NCBI GenBank assembly: GCA_003577315.1
Contig: QEVK01000008.1
Span: 89,569 to 153,568 of the forward strand
DNA length: 64,000 bases
Source of the DNA: Hyphomicrobiales bacterium
GTDB taxonomy: Bacteria; Pseudomonadota; Alphaproteobacteria; Rhizobiales; Rhizobiaceae
Direction of reading: 5' to 3'
A program made the translations under genes and the position numbers. Every line of letters begins with the position of its first letter. The first letter of the stretch is position 1. This document shows positions 27,457 through 38,450 of the stretch, piece by piece. The notes beneath the pieces were generated by a model. That model was not told where the DNA came from, made no database searches, and worked only from the letters and a program-made list of their open reading frames with translations.

Positions 27457-27898
27457 TCGACCAAGCCCTTGGCATTTCTTCGGAATTTGCCTTTGGGCGC
27501 TCCCCTAAGAAAATCATTGAAACCCGCTGCTGGCACGCTCACGGCACAGCAAGGGGTCAATCATGGTGTAACCGGCAAGATCAGGTGGCACGGGGCGAGG
27601 TTGTCCGGGGTATCGGGGACGGGCCGGCACGGAACATCCGGCACCGGACCCCGCGCTTGTGCCGGCGCCTGCGCCGCCATCCTCCTTCCCCCCCGCCCCG
27701 CGAGGCCGCCCGCGAGCCGCGCAGGACAGCCAACCGCGAACACGCACCCCACCGCGCCTGCGCCGTCTTCGCCTGCGCGTTTCGCCCGATGGTCCGGTCC
27801 GGTGAGCCGGAGCGCCTGAAGCCGCCCTCCCCTGCCTCACGTCAGGCCGCCCGCGCCTCGGATGGCCGCTCAATCCTTCCTCAAACTCCTTCTCCTTC
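27457..27898. other. Intergenic region downstream of tRNA-Pro
   Basis: A 442-bp gap between tRNA-Pro and the stop of the ComM-like gene. The first 100 bp are AT-richer than the surroundings; the rest is GC-rich with many open but non-protein-like frames. tRNA 3' ends are common integration sites, but I see no integrase remnant or repeat of the tRNA end here. No gene supported. Confidence 0.4.
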
Positions 27899-29431
27899 CT
27901 ATGCCGCCTGCGCCCGCCGCTCGCCGGCCATGCGCCATGAGATCGCCTCGGCGAGATGGATGCGCTTCACCGTGTCCGACCCGTCGAGGTCGGCCAGCGT
28001 GCGCGAGACGCGCAGCACGCGATGATAGGCGCGCGCCGAAAGGGCGAGCCTGTCGCTGGCCTCGCGCAGGAGGGCGGCGCCGCCGGCGTCGGGCGCGGCG
28101 ATCTCCTCGATCATCGCCGCCGGGCACAGCGCGTTGGTCGTCACGCGATCGAGGCCGCGCGCCTCGTAGCGCTCGGCCTGCACGGCGCGGGCGCGCGCGA
28201 CGCGCGCGGCGACCGTCGCGCTCGGCTCGGCGCGGGCCGGGCCGATCAGGTCGGCGGCGGAGACCGACGGCACGTCGATGGAGAGATCGATGCGGTCGAG
28301 CATGGGGCCGGAGATGCGCGCGCGGTAGTCGGCCTCGCAGCGCGGGCCGCGCGCGCAGCGGAAGCCCGGCTCGCCGGCCATGCCGCAGCGGCACGGGTTC
28401 ATCGCCGCGACGAGCTGGAAGCGGGCGGGATAGGTGACGCGGCCGTTGGCGCGCGCGATGGCGCATTCCCCGCTCTCCAGCGGCTGGCGCAGCGAATCGA
28501 GCACTTGCGGCGAGAATTCGGGCAGCTCGTCGAGGAAGAGCACGCCGCGATGCGCCAGCGAAGCCTCGCCCGGGCGCACCCGCGCGCCGCCCCCGACCAG
28601 CGCCGCCATGGTCGCCGAATGGTGCGGGGCGCGAAACGGCCGCCGGTCCGACAGCCGGCCGCCGGCGATCTCGCCGGCCAGCGAGGCGATCATCGACACT
28701 TCCAGCAACTCGCGCGGGGAGAGCTTCGGCAGGATCGAGGGCAGGCGCTGCGCCAGCATCGACTTGCCCGCGCCCGGCGGGCCGACCATCATGAGGTTGT
28801 GGCCGCCGGCCGCCGCCACCTCCAGCGCGCGTCGGGCGCTTTCCTGGCCCTTGATGTCGGCGAGGTCGGGCAGGTTGCCGGCGGCCGCATGCGTCGCCGG
28901 CTCCGGCCGCGACAGCACCTGCACGCCGCGGAAATGGTTGGCGATGGCGATCAGGCTGCGCGGGGCGAGGATGTCGATGTCGGCCCCGGCCCATGCCGCC
29001 TCGGCGCCGACGGCGTGCGGGCAGATCAGCCCCTTGCCGAGCGCGTTGGCGCCGATCGCCGCCGGCAGCGCGCCCGCCACCGGCGCAGTGGCACCGTCGA
29101 GCGCAAGCTCGCCGAGCACGACATAGCCCGCCAGCGCATCGTGCGGGATGGCGCCGAGCGCCGTCATCAGGCCGAGCGCGATCGGCAGGTCGTAATGGCT
29201 GCCCTCCTTGGGCAGGTCGGCGGGCGCGAGATTGACCGTCACCCGCTTGGCCGGCATCGACAGCCCCGAGGCGTGGAGCGCCGCCTGCACCCGCTCGCGG
29301 CTCTCGATCACCGCCTTGTCGGCGAGGCCGACGATCTGCATGCCGACCTTGCCGGGCGCGACCATCACCTGAACGTCGACCGGAACGGCCTCGATGCCCT
29401 GGAATGCCACGGTGGTGACGCGCGCGATCAC
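27899..29431 (-). CDS. comM: YifB/ComM-family Mg-chelatase-like AAA+ ATPase
   Basis: A 510-residue ATPase. The N-terminal ChlI-like domain (SMPAKRVTVNLAPADLPKEG) precedes the AAA+ module with Walker A GPPGAGKS near residue 214 and Walker B GVLFLDELPEF. A zinc-like cluster NPCRCGMAGEPGFRCARG and a C-terminal ISWRMAGERR stretch are family features. ComM is a branch-migration helicase that helps integrate incoming DNA during natural transformation; the same role here is inferred. GTG start at 29431 with AGGAGGGGAG upstream. Confidence 0.9.
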   Translation of the reverse strand: MIARVTTVAFQGIEAVPVDVQVMVAPGKVGMQIVGLADKAVIESRERVQAALHASGLSMPAKRVTVNLAPADLPKEGSHYDLPIALGLMTALGAIPHDALAGYVVLGELALDGATAPVAGALPAAIGANALGKGLICPHAVGAEAAWAGADIDILAPRSLIAIANHFRGVQVLSRPEPATHAAAGNLPDLADIKGQESARRALEVAAAGGHNLMMVGPPGAGKSMLAQRLPSILPKLSPRELLEVSMIASLAGEIAGGRLSDRRPFRAPHHSATMAALVGGGARVRPGEASLAHRGVLFLDELPEFSPQVLDSLRQPLESGECAIARANGRVTYPARFQLVAAMNPCRCGMAGEPGFRCARGPRCEADYRARISGPMLDRIDLSIDVPSVSAADLIGPARAEPSATVAARVARARAVQAERYEARGLDRVTTNALCPAAMIEEIAAPDAGGAALLREASDRLALSARAYHRVLRVSRTLADLDGSDTVKRIHLAEAISWRMAGERRAQAA

Positions 29432-29745
29432 GGCTCCCCTCCTGCCCTCGCCGAGCGCCTCGCGGCCGGATGCCCCTGCGTCCGCCGGTTGCGCTGATTT
29501 CGGCAGCTAATCACGGATTTCCACCGCAATCAAGAACAATTCATGAACAAAAATCGCGCATGGGCTGCGTCCCGGTTGCATGAGGTTGCAAATACGGAAC
29601 GGATGTTCGCATCGCGGCCACATCCCGCCGTCGGCCTTCCGGCCGGCCGGGCTTCGTTGCTGCGACGCAGCACAACGCTCTGGACAAGACGCCGCGTTCC
29701 GTCGAAGACTGCCGCCAGCAACCGGACAAGCGAGGAGGAATGACG
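29432..29745. other. Divergent promoter region of comM and the acyl-CoA ligase
   Basis: A 314-bp gap. It includes an AT-richer tract (29505-29560) and a direct repeat GGTTGCA at about 29574 and 29587 around GTTGCATGAG. No convincing gene; open frames here lack protein-like composition. Confidence 0.35.
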
Positions 29746-31374
<1,629 letters not shown>

Positions 31375-31417
31375 GGCGCGGGGGCGCGCAGGCAACGCGC
31401 ACGGAGACGATTCGGAC

Positions 31418-32269
31418 ATGGCGGCATCGGCAACGGCACGGGTGGCGGCGGCGCTTGCGCGGCGGCGGGTGTCGCGCGTCGCCGAATGGGCCCGCCGGGT
31501 CTCGGCCTTCTCGCTGGTCCTGTTCGTCACCGCCGGCGTCGGCCACCGCTATCGCCTGGTGGAGACGGTGGCCTTCCTGTGGACGCTGGCGCTGGTGGCG
31601 GCGCTCGCCGTGCTCGGGCTCGCGCTCGCCGCCGGCGGCTTCGTCCGCCTGTGGAGGCATGGCGACAAGGCCGGCCGCGCCTCGCTCGCGGCGACGCTGC
31701 TGTCGGTGCTGGTGCTGGCGCCCTATGCGGCCGGCGCCTGGCTCTACGTCAGGCTTCCGGCGCTGACCGACATCTCCACCGATCTCGACGAGCCGCCCCG
31801 CTTCGCCATCGCGCCGAATTTCCGCGACGGGCAGATGAATCCCATCGCGCCGATCCCGCCCGAGGCGGCGTCCGCGCAGATGCGCGCCTATCCCGACGTG
31901 GCGGGGCGGCGGCTCGACGCCTCGCCGGACCGCGTTCTCGCCGCCCTCGCCCCGGTGGTCGCGGCGCGCGGATGGACGGTGCGCGGCCACATGCCGACCT
32001 CGTCGCAGACGCCGGAGGTCTCGATCGAGATGGAGACGCCGAGCTTCCTGCTGCGCTTCCCGGCCGACGCCGTGGTGCGGCTGACGGACGAGGACGAGAC
32101 CACCTTCGTCGACATGCGCATGTCCGCGCGCTACGGGCCGCACGACCTCGGCGCCAATGCGCGCCGCATCCGCGCCTTCATGGCCGGGCTCGCCGCCGAG
32201 CTGGAGCGCCAGTCGCTGGAGATCATCGACATCCCGCCCTCAGACGGGGACGTAGACCGCGTCGATTGA
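31418..32269 (+). CDS. DUF1499 domain membrane protein
   Basis: A 283-residue protein. Two or three hydrophobic segments lie in the N-terminal 110 residues (VSAFSLVLFVTAGVGHRY; LWTLALVAALAVLGLALAAGG; AATLLSVLVLAPYAAGAWLY), followed by a soluble DUF1499 domain (about residues 150-280) with ADAVVRLTDEDETTFVDMRM and the RSARYGxxDLGxNAxR-like motif SARYGPHDLGANARR. The function of this family is unknown. It lies 43 bp after the ligase and may be cotranscribed, although a functional link is not evident. Confidence 0.8.
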   Translation: MAASATARVAAALARRRVSRVAEWARRVSAFSLVLFVTAGVGHRYRLVETVAFLWTLALVAALAVLGLALAAGGFVRLWRHGDKAGRASLAATLLSVLVLAPYAAGAWLYVRLPALTDISTDLDEPPRFAIAPNFRDGQMNPIAPIPPEAASAQMRAYPDVAGRRLDASPDRVLAALAPVVAARGWTVRGHMPTSSQTPEVSIEMETPSFLLRFPADAVVRLTDEDETTFVDMRMSARYGPHDLGANARRIRAFMAGLAAELERQSLEIIDIPPSDGDVDRVD

Positions 32270-33145
32270 CGGCTCGCCTTCCGCGGCCACGACGCCGCGG
32301 CCGACGAGATCCTCCAGATGGGCGAGCACCGAAAGCCCCGCCGCGCCGTGAAGGCGCGGGTCGACGTCGCGATAGATCGCCGCCACCATCTCCTCGACGG
32401 TGCGGTCGCCCGATCTCAGCCGCTCGAGGATGGCGCGCTCGCGCATCTTGCGGTGGGCCTTCAGGCCGCGCACGAAGGCCGCCGGCTGCGTGACGGGGCC
32501 GCCATGGCCGGGCAGATAGAGCCGGTCGTCGCGGGCGAGCAGCTTGTCGAGCGAGGCCATGTAGTCGGCCATGGCGCCGTCGGGCGGCGCGACGATGGAG
32601 GTCGACCACGCCATCACATGGTCGGCCGAGAACAGGATGTCCTGCCCCTCCAGCGCGAAGGCGGCGTGATTGGCCGCATGGCCCGGCGTCATGATCGCGC
32701 GCAGCGTCCAGCCGTCGCCCTCGATGCGCGCGCCGTCCTTGAGCGCCACGTCCGGCGCGAAGGCGTCGTCGCCGCTGGCGTCGAGCGGGTTGACCTCGCC
32801 GATCCTGAGCGGCCGCGCCGGCCGGTGCGGCCCCTCGGCCAGCACCGGCGCGCCGGTCTCGGCGGCGAGCCGGGCGGCGAGGGGCGAGTGGTCGACATGG
32901 GTGTGGGAGACGAGGATGTGGCTGACGGGCCGGCCGCGAATCGCCGCCAGCAGCGCGCGCAGGTGGTCGTCGTCGAGCGGGCCGGGGTCGATCACCGCCA
33001 GCGTGTCGGTGCCGACGATATAGCTGTTGGTGCCGTGGAAGGTGAAGGCGCTGGGGTTGCGCACGGTCAGCCGCGCCACGCCGGGCGCGACCGGAACGGC
33101 CTCGCCATAGGCCGGCTCGAAGGCGGTGTCGAAGTCGATGGCCAT
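32240..33145 (-). CDS. MBL-fold metallo-hydrolase
   Basis: A 301-residue metallo-beta-lactamase-fold protein. The metal-binding motif is VSHTHVDHSPLAA, with further ligands His in MTPGHAANHAA, Asp in FSADHVMAW and His in LPGHGGPV. The C-terminal winged-helix-like segment (HRKMRERAILERLRSGDRTVEEM) resembles LACTB2-like hydrolases, which act on nucleic acids or thioesters. Function here is not defined. ATG at 33145 gives the natural N-terminus. It overlaps the 3' end of the convergent DUF1499 gene by 30 bp. Confidence 0.85.
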   Translation of the reverse strand: MAIDFDTAFEPAYGEAVPVAPGVARLTVRNPSAFTFHGTNSYIVGTDTLAVIDPGPLDDDHLRALLAAIRGRPVSHILVSHTHVDHSPLAARLAAETGAPVLAEGPHRPARPLRIGEVNPLDASGDDAFAPDVALKDGARIEGDGWTLRAIMTPGHAANHAAFALEGQDILFSADHVMAWSTSIVAPPDGAMADYMASLDKLLARDDRLYLPGHGGPVTQPAAFVRGLKAHRKMRERAILERLRSGDRTVEEMVAAIYRDVDPRLHGAAGLSVLAHLEDLVGRGVVAAEGEPSIDAVYVPV

Positions 33146-33271
33146 GGCGTTACCGTGAATGCGTGAGCGTGAATGCGCGCCGGAGGGATGGCGAAACGAG
33201 TTGCCGCATATCACGGAAGGCCATATAGGGGAAACCATTGCATTCGTCTGCCCTGCCCGATGGAGGAGCCC

Positions 33272-33862
33272 ATGTCCGCAGCCGCCCTGTCCCGCCCGCT
33301 GGTGTCCCTTGCCCTGCCCGAACGCGGCCTCGCCCGCTATGCCATGCTGGCGTTGCTCGCCATTTCCGGCACGCTGATCCTGACGCTGGCCGCCAAGACC
33401 AAGGTGGTGCTCGGCCCGGTCGACCTCTATCTCGGCAACCTCGCCGTGCTCGCGCTCGCCGCCGCCTTCGGCCTGCGGCTGGGCCTGGCCACCTTCCTGC
33501 TCTATCTCGCCGAGGGCGCGATGGGTTTCCCCGTGTTCCAGTCCACGCCCGAGAAGGGCATCGGCATCGCCTACATGATGGGCACGACCGGCGGCTATCT
33601 CTTCGGCATGGTGCTCGCCACCGCCCTCGTCGGCTGGGCCGCCGACCGCGGCTTCGACCGCAACCCGCTCAGGCTGTTTCCGGTCATGCTGGTGGCAACC
33701 GTGCTCATCCTCGGCTTCGGCTTCGCCTGGCTGTCGACCCTGATCGGCGCCGAGAAGGCGTGGCAGTTCGGCGTGGCGCCGTTCATCGTTCCCGACCTCG
33801 TCAAGGCCGCGCTGGCAGCCTCGGCCGTTCCGGCGGTCTGGGCGCTGTTCACCCGCCGCTGA
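33272..33862 (+). CDS. bioY: Biotin transporter substrate-binding component BioY
   Basis: A 196-residue membrane protein with about six helices. It is the S component of an ECF biotin importer, with the GNLAVLALAAAFGLRLGLAT, EGAMGFPVF and GGYLFGM motifs of BioY and a C-terminal IVPDLVKAALAA helix. No BioM/BioN (ATPase/T component) is adjacent; solitary BioY proteins are known to work alone or with shared modules. ATG at 33272 has GGAGG seven bases upstream; the ATG at 33260 overlaps that Shine-Dalgarno and is less likely. Confidence 0.92.
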   Translation: MSAAALSRPLVSLALPERGLARYAMLALLAISGTLILTLAAKTKVVLGPVDLYLGNLAVLALAAAFGLRLGLATFLLYLAEGAMGFPVFQSTPEKGIGIAYMMGTTGGYLFGMVLATALVGWAADRGFDRNPLRLFPVMLVATVLILGFGFAWLSTLIGAEKAWQFGVAPFIVPDLVKAALAASAVPAVWALFTRR

Positions 33863-33883
33863 CCGGGCGCCCCCGGAAAACAG

Positions 33884-33916
33884 AACGGCCCGGCATCCCC
33901 GCGATGCCGGGCCGTT
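33884..33916. terminator. Rho-independent terminator after bioY
   Basis: AACGGCCCGGCAT / ATGCCGGGCCGTT, a 13-bp perfect stem with a CCCCGCG loop, then TCCTTTTT. It separates bioY from the convergent paaZ; with reverse arms equally stable it could act both ways. Confidence 0.85.
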
Positions 33917-33965
33917 TCCTTTTTGCGTCGGCGGCCAGGTCGTTTCGGCGTTTCACGGAAACGCC

Positions 33966-36023
33966 TTACTGCGCCGTCTTCGCCACCATGGTCAGCACGT
34001 CGTACTGCGCCACCGCCGCGCCGGTCTGGTTGGTGACGCGGCAATCCCAGCGCACCTCGCCGTGCTCGGCCCCGCTCCTCGGATTGATCTCCTTGCAGGT
34101 CAGCTGCACCTGCAACGTGTCGCCGGGGTAGACGGGGGTGAGGAAGCGCAGGTTGTCGATGCCGTAATTGGCCAGAACCGGGCCCGGCGCGGGATCGACG
34201 AACAGGCCGGCGGCGAAGGACACGATCAGGTAGCCGTGCGCCACGCGCCCGTCGAAGAACGGGTTGGCCCTGGCCGCCTCCTCGTCCATGTGGGCATAGA
34301 AGGTGTCGCCGGTGAAGCCGGCGAAATGCTCGACGTCCTCCAGCGTCACCGTGCGCGAGGCCGTGACCAGCCGGTCGCCCACCTTCAGCTCGGCCAGCGA
34401 CTTGCGGAACGGATGCACCCCGTCGTCGCGCACCGCCGCCCCTTCGAGCCAGCGGCCGGTGACGGCCGACAGCAGCGTCGGCGCGCCCTGCACCGCCGTG
34501 CGCTGCATGTAGTGGGAAAGGCCGCGCAGCCCGCCCAGCTCCTCGCCGCCGCCGGCCCGTCCCGGTCCGCCGTGGACGAGCACCGGCAGCGGCGAGCCGT
34601 GGCCGGTGGCGCTTCTGGCGCTGGCGCGGTTGCCGATCATGACGCGGCCGTGGAACGGGGCGAGACCGAGCACGACCTCCTGCGCGAAGGCCGGATCGTC
34701 GGTGAACACGGAGGCGACGAGGCTGCCCCTGCCGCGGCGCGCCAGCGCCACCGCTTCCTCCGCCTCGTCATAGGGCATGACGGTCGAGACCGGGCCGAAG
34801 GCCTCGACGTCGTGGACGGCGCCTGCGCGCTCCGGCCGCTCGCAGTAGAGCAGCACCGGCCCGACGAAGGCGCCCGCCTTCGCATCGCCCGAGACGAGGC
34901 GCGGCTCGGCCGGGTCGCCGGCCACGATCTCGGCCTCGGCTGCAAGCTCGCCGATGCGGGCGCGCACCTCCTCGCGCTGGGCGAGGCTGGCGAGCGGCCC
35001 CATGGTCACGGCCTCGTCGGCCGGATTGCCGAGCGCGACCTTGCCCAGCCGCTCGCGCAGCGCCTCCACCAGCGCCTGCGCATGGCGGCGCGGCGCGATC
35101 ACCCGGCGGATGGCGGTGCATTTCTGCCCGGCCTTGGCCGTCATCTCGCGCGCGACCTCCTTCACGAACAGGTCGAACTCGGGCGTGCCGGGGCCGGCGT
35201 CGAGGCCGAGGGTGGCGGCGTTGAGGCTGTCGGCCTCCATGGTGAAGCGCACGGAGTTGGCGAGAATCGCCGGATGCGCCTTCAGCATGCGGCCGGTGGC
35301 GGCCGAGCCGGTGAAGGTGACGACGTCCTGGCCGTCGACATGGTCGAGCAGGTCGCCCAGCGAGCCGCAGACGAGCTGCACCGCGCCCTCCGGCAGGACG
35401 CCGCTCTCGACCATGCGCCGCACCACCTGCTCGGTCAGATAGGCGGTCTGGCTGGCCGGCTTGACGATGGCCGGCATGCCGGCGAGCAGCGTCGGCGCCA
35501 GCTTCTCCAGCATGCCCCAGCAGGGGAAGTTGAAGGCGTTGATGTGGACGGCCACGCCCTGCAACGGCGACAGGATGTGCTGGCCGCTGAAGGAGCTGTC
35601 CTTCGACAGCGGCTCGACCTCGCCGTCGATCAGGACGCGGGTGTTGGGCAGCTCGCGCCGGCCCTTCGAGGCGTAGGAGAGCAGCGTGCCGAAGCCGCCG
35701 TCGATGTCGATCCAGCTGTCGGCGCGGGTCGCGCCGGTGGCGGTCGAGAGCGCGTAGAACTCCTCCTTGTGCTCAGCCAGCGCCTGGGCGAGCGCCTTGA
35801 GCATGGCGGCGCGCTGATGGAAGGAAAGCCGGCGCAGCGCCGGGCCGGCCTTGTCGCGGCCATAGGCGAGGGCGGCCGAAAAATCGATGCCGGCCGAGTC
35901 GATCAGCGCGACGGGGCGGCCGGTCGAGGCGTCGAGGAGGGGCGTGCCCTCCCCCCGTCCCTCGCGCCATTCGCCACACACATAGCTTGCAAGTCGGCGG
36001 GTGGGGGGCGCCGCGACATTCAT
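33966..36023 (-). CDS. paaZ: PaaZ, oxepin-CoA hydrolase / semialdehyde dehydrogenase
   Basis: A 685-residue bifunctional enzyme of aerobic phenylacetate catabolism. The N-terminal aldehyde dehydrogenase domain (about 1-515) has [11 protein letters not shown] and the catalytic Cys in [12 protein letters not shown]. The C-terminal MaoC-like hydratase domain (about 535-680) has the [11 protein letters not shown] motif. The hydratase opens the oxepin ring to an aldehyde that the dehydrogenase oxidises to 3-oxo-5,6-dehydrosuberyl-CoA. ATG at 36023 with AAGGA upstream. It is the last gene of the leftward paa operon, 5 bp downstream of the extra PaaA/C-like gene. Confidence 0.93.
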   Translation of the reverse strand: MNVAAPPTRRLASYVCGEWREGRGEGTPLLDASTGRPVALIDSAGIDFSAALAYGRDKAGPALRRLSFHQRAAMLKALAQALAEHKEEFYALSTATGATRADSWIDIDGGFGTLLSYASKGRRELPNTRVLIDGEVEPLSKDSSFSGQHILSPLQGVAVHINAFNFPCWGMLEKLAPTLLAGMPAIVKPASQTAYLTEQVVRRMVESGVLPEGAVQLVCGSLGDLLDHVDGQDVVTFTGSAATGRMLKAHPAILANSVRFTMEADSLNAATLGLDAGPGTPEFDLFVKEVAREMTAKAGQKCTAIRRVIAPRRHAQALVEALRERLGKVALGNPADEAVTMGPLASLAQREEVRARIGELAAEAEIVAGDPAEPRLVSGDAKAGAFVGPVLLYCERPERAGAVHDVEAFGPVSTVMPYDEAEEAVALARRGRGSLVASVFTDDPAFAQEVVLGLAPFHGRVMIGNRASARSATGHGSPLPVLVHGGPGRAGGGEELGGLRGLSHYMQRTAVQGAPTLLSAVTGRWLEGAAVRDDGVHPFRKSLAELKVGDRLVTASRTVTLEDVEHFAGFTGDTFYAHMDEEAARANPFFDGRVAHGYLIVSFAAGLFVDPAPGPVLANYGIDNLRFLTPVYPGDTLQVQLTCKEINPRSGAEHGEVRWDCRVTNQTGAAVAQYDVLTMVAKTAQ

Positions 36024-36028
36024 CTCGT

Positions 36029-36799
36029 CTATCCTTCCTTCACTGTGAGGCCGAGCGGGGCGAGCTCGGCCGCGATCGCCGCCCGCCATTCGGCGAGCAG
36101 GGCCTCGTTGGGGACATGCCGCAGGCCGAGCCGCGCCAGCATGTCGTGGCGCGCGGAGCCGACGACACCGAAGCTCGCCGCCACGCGCGGGTGCCAGTAG
36201 TCCGCCGCCGCCTGCGCCTGCTCGCGGCCTTGCGCGGTCTCGACGATGCGCTTCAGCCCTTCCAGCCCGAGCTCGGCATGGCGGGTCTCGCGCGGGGTGA
36301 TCGTGCGGAACACCTCGGCCAGCGGCTGGTAGGACACGCGCTCCAGCTCCTTCAGCTGGATGACGACCGCGCGGCCCATCAGCACGTTCATGGTCACGGC
36401 GTCGACCCAGCCCCGAAGCGGATAGTGGAAGACGGCGAGCCGCCGGTCGGCGCCCTGGCGCACGGCGCCGATGTCGGCCTCGCGCGGCAGGCGCGCCGCC
36501 CAGGGGTGGTGGACGGCATAGCGGCCGGCGTCGGCGCCGAAGCTCGCCATCACCGAAAGCACGCGGCCGGCATGGTCGGCCTTCTCCAGCACGATGCGCG
36601 CGGCGGCGATGCGCTCCTTGATGCCGGGCGCGTCGTTGATCGTGTCGGCGAAGCCGGCGGAGCCGGCAAGCTCGCTGTCGACGAAGCTCGCCATCAGCCG
36701 CAGCAGCTCGGCGCGATAGCGGGCCGGCGCGTTGCCCGGCGCGGTCAGCACGCCGCCCTGCGCCAGATAGTCCTCGATGGACATGGTGTCGTTGTTCAT
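36029..36799 (-). CDS. Extra PaaA/PaaC-like ferritin-fold protein
   Basis: A 256-residue protein of the Phenylacetic-acid-catabolic (PaaA_PaaC) family placed between paaE and paaZ, distinct from both paaA and paaC in this operon. A four-helix ferritin-like architecture is expected. One metal-type ExxH motif is seen (ETRHAELGLEGL), while the first pair position reads KADHAGRV, where PaaA has EAGH. So the di-iron site is probably incomplete, as in PaaC. It may be an additional epoxidase subunit or a substitute. ATG at 36799 has GGAGGAAA upstream; 22 bp after paaE. Confidence 0.75.
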   Translation of the reverse strand: MNNDTMSIEDYLAQGGVLTAPGNAPARYRAELLRLMASFVDSELAGSAGFADTINDAPGIKERIAAARIVLEKADHAGRVLSVMASFGADAGRYAVHHPWAARLPREADIGAVRQGADRRLAVFHYPLRGWVDAVTMNVLMGRAVVIQLKELERVSYQPLAEVFRTITPRETRHAELGLEGLKRIVETAQGREQAQAAADYWHPRVAASFGVVGSARHDMLARLGLRHVPNEALLAEWRAAIAAELAPLGLTVKEG

Positions 36800-36821
36800 C
36801 GCTTTCCTCCCGGGGCCGGCG

Positions 36822-37898
36822 CTACTGGTCGTAGCTGACGGCGATGCGGTCGGAGACCGGGTAGCACTGGCAGGTCAGCACGTAGCCCTGCTCGACCTCG
36901 TAGTCTTCGAGCGCATGGTTGACGAGCATCTCGACCTCGCCCTCCAGCACCTTGGCGCGGCAGGTCGAGCACACGCCGGCCGTGCAGGCGAAGGGCGCGT
37001 CGAGGCTGTGGGCGAGCGCGGCTTCCAGCACGCTCTGCCCCTGCTTGGGAAAGGAGAAGGTGCGCGTCACGCCGTCGAGCGTCACCGAGGCCTCGCAGGT
37101 CGCGGCGGCGTCGGCCGCGCCGTTCCTGCGCGGCTTCTGCGGCAGGCGGCCGGGCTGCGAGGAGGCGAACAGCTCGAACTTGATGCGCTCGTCGGCCACT
37201 CCGTGAGCGCGCAGCGCCTCGGCGATCACCAACATCATCGGCTCCGGGCCGCAGATGAAGGCGGCGTCGACGGACGGAAGGTCGATCCAGTGGCAGAACA
37301 GCGCGTCGCACTTGGCGCGGTCGATCTGGCCGCTGAACAGGTCGATCTCCTGCCCCTCGCTGTCGAGGATGTGGATGATCGACAGCCGTCCGAGATGCTC
37401 GTTCTTCAGGTCCTCCAGCTCCTCGCGGAACATGATCGAGCCGACCTGCCGGTTGGCGTAGACCAGCGTGAAGCGCGATTTCGGCTCGCGCGCCAGCGTC
37501 GTCCTGATGATCGACAGGATGGGCGTGATGCCGCTTCCGCCGGCGAAGCCGAGATATTCCCGCGCCGCCTCCGGCTCGAGCGGCAGGTGGAAATTGCCCA
37601 TCGGCGGCATCGCCTCGATCAGGTCGCCCGGCCGCAGGTTCTCGTTGGCCCAGGTGGAGAACGCGCCGCCGTCGACCCGCTTGATGCCGACGCGCAGCGC
37701 GCCGTCGTCGAGGCCGGCGCAGATCGAATAGGAGCGGCGCAGCTCGGCGTCGTCGAAGCGATGGCGGAAGGTCAGGTACTGGCCCTGCGTGAAGCGGAAC
37801 GCCTCGCGGTCCTCCTCGCGCGGCTTCAGCGTGACGACGATGGCGTCGCGCGTCTCGCGGCGGACATCGGTGATCTCGAGCGGATGAAAGCGTGACAT
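36822..37898 (-). CDS. paaE: Phenylacetyl-CoA epoxidase reductase subunit PaaE
   Basis: A 358-residue oxidoreductase that passes NADPH electrons to the PaaA di-iron centre. The FAD domain has RRSYSICAGLDDG, the NAD(P) domain GGSGITPILSI and CGPEPMML, and the C-terminal plant-type 2Fe-2S domain CTAGVCSTCRAKV with a final Cys in TCQCYP. All four iron-sulfur cysteines are present. It follows paaD by 19 bp within one leftward operon. Confidence 0.94.
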   Translation of the reverse strand: MSRFHPLEITDVRRETRDAIVVTLKPREEDREAFRFTQGQYLTFRHRFDDAELRRSYSICAGLDDGALRVGIKRVDGGAFSTWANENLRPGDLIEAMPPMGNFHLPLEPEAAREYLGFAGGSGITPILSIIRTTLAREPKSRFTLVYANRQVGSIMFREELEDLKNEHLGRLSIIHILDSEGQEIDLFSGQIDRAKCDALFCHWIDLPSVDAAFICGPEPMMLVIAEALRAHGVADERIKFELFASSQPGRLPQKPRRNGAADAAATCEASVTLDGVTRTFSFPKQGQSVLEAALAHSLDAPFACTAGVCSTCRAKVLEGEVEMLVNHALEDYEVEQGYVLTCQCYPVSDRIAVSYDQ

Positions 37899-37917
37899 TG
37901 TGCCTCCCGGCGCATCC

Positions 37918-38439
37918 TCAGATGCATTTGAAGTAGTCGAACGGTTCCAGGCATTCGGTGCAGCGGTAGCTCGCCTTGCACGGGGTGGAGCCGAACTGGC
38001 TCACCTTTTGCGTGTCCGGCGACCCGCAGCGGGGGCAGAGAACGGCGGCGTTGCCGCCGGAAAGCCGCGCGGCGCGAAGCGCCAGCCGCCCGTCGGCGGC
38101 GGTGCCGTCCACCGGCGGCGCGATGCCGTAGGCCCGAAGCTTCTCGCGCGCGTCCGGCCCGATCCAGTCGGTGGTCCAGGGCGGGGAGAGCCGGCGCTCG
38201 AGCCTGAGCTTCTCCACGCCGTGGCCGCGCAACGCGGCCTCGATGTCGAGATCGATCATCGCGGTGGCCGGGCAGCCCGAATAGGTCGGCGTCACCGCCA
38301 CCACCAGCGTGTCGCCGTCATAGGCGACCTCGCGCACGATGCCGAGCTCGACCACGGAGATCACCGGGATCTCGGGGTCCGGCACCGCGTCGAGCCACCG
38401 CCAGACCTCGTCCACCGAAGGCAGGGTCGGGGCGTCCAC
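37918..38439 (-). CDS. paaD: Phenylacetyl-CoA epoxidase maturation subunit PaaD
   Basis: A 173-residue protein. The N-terminal MIP18/DUF59-like domain (VPDPEIPVISVVELGIV; TYSGCPATAMI) and the C-terminal zinc-ribbon-like CPRCGSPDTQ ... CTECLEPFDYFKC are both visible. PaaD is needed for assembly of the epoxidase iron or Fe-S centres. The start is GTG at 38439, preceded by GGGGAGG; no ATG fits the family N-terminus. It starts 12 bp after the paaC stop. Confidence 0.9.
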   Translation of the reverse strand: MDAPTLPSVDEVWRWLDAVPDPEIPVISVVELGIVREVAYDGDTLVVAVTPTYSGCPATAMIDLDIEAALRGHGVEKLRLERRLSPPWTTDWIGPDAREKLRAYGIAPPVDGTAADGRLALRAARLSGGNAAVLCPRCGSPDTQKVSQFGSTPCKASYRCTECLEPFDYFKCI

Positions 38440-38450
38440 CTCTGCCTCCC

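Noticed and set aside
33180..33271. Riboswitch or BirA operator upstream of bioY
   Set aside because: No recognisable dyad of the BirA/BioR type or riboswitch-like structure in the short leader.
34062..36200. A 712-codon plus-strand frame opposite paaZ
   Set aside because: Shadow of paaZ, whose two domains and catalytic residues are clear.
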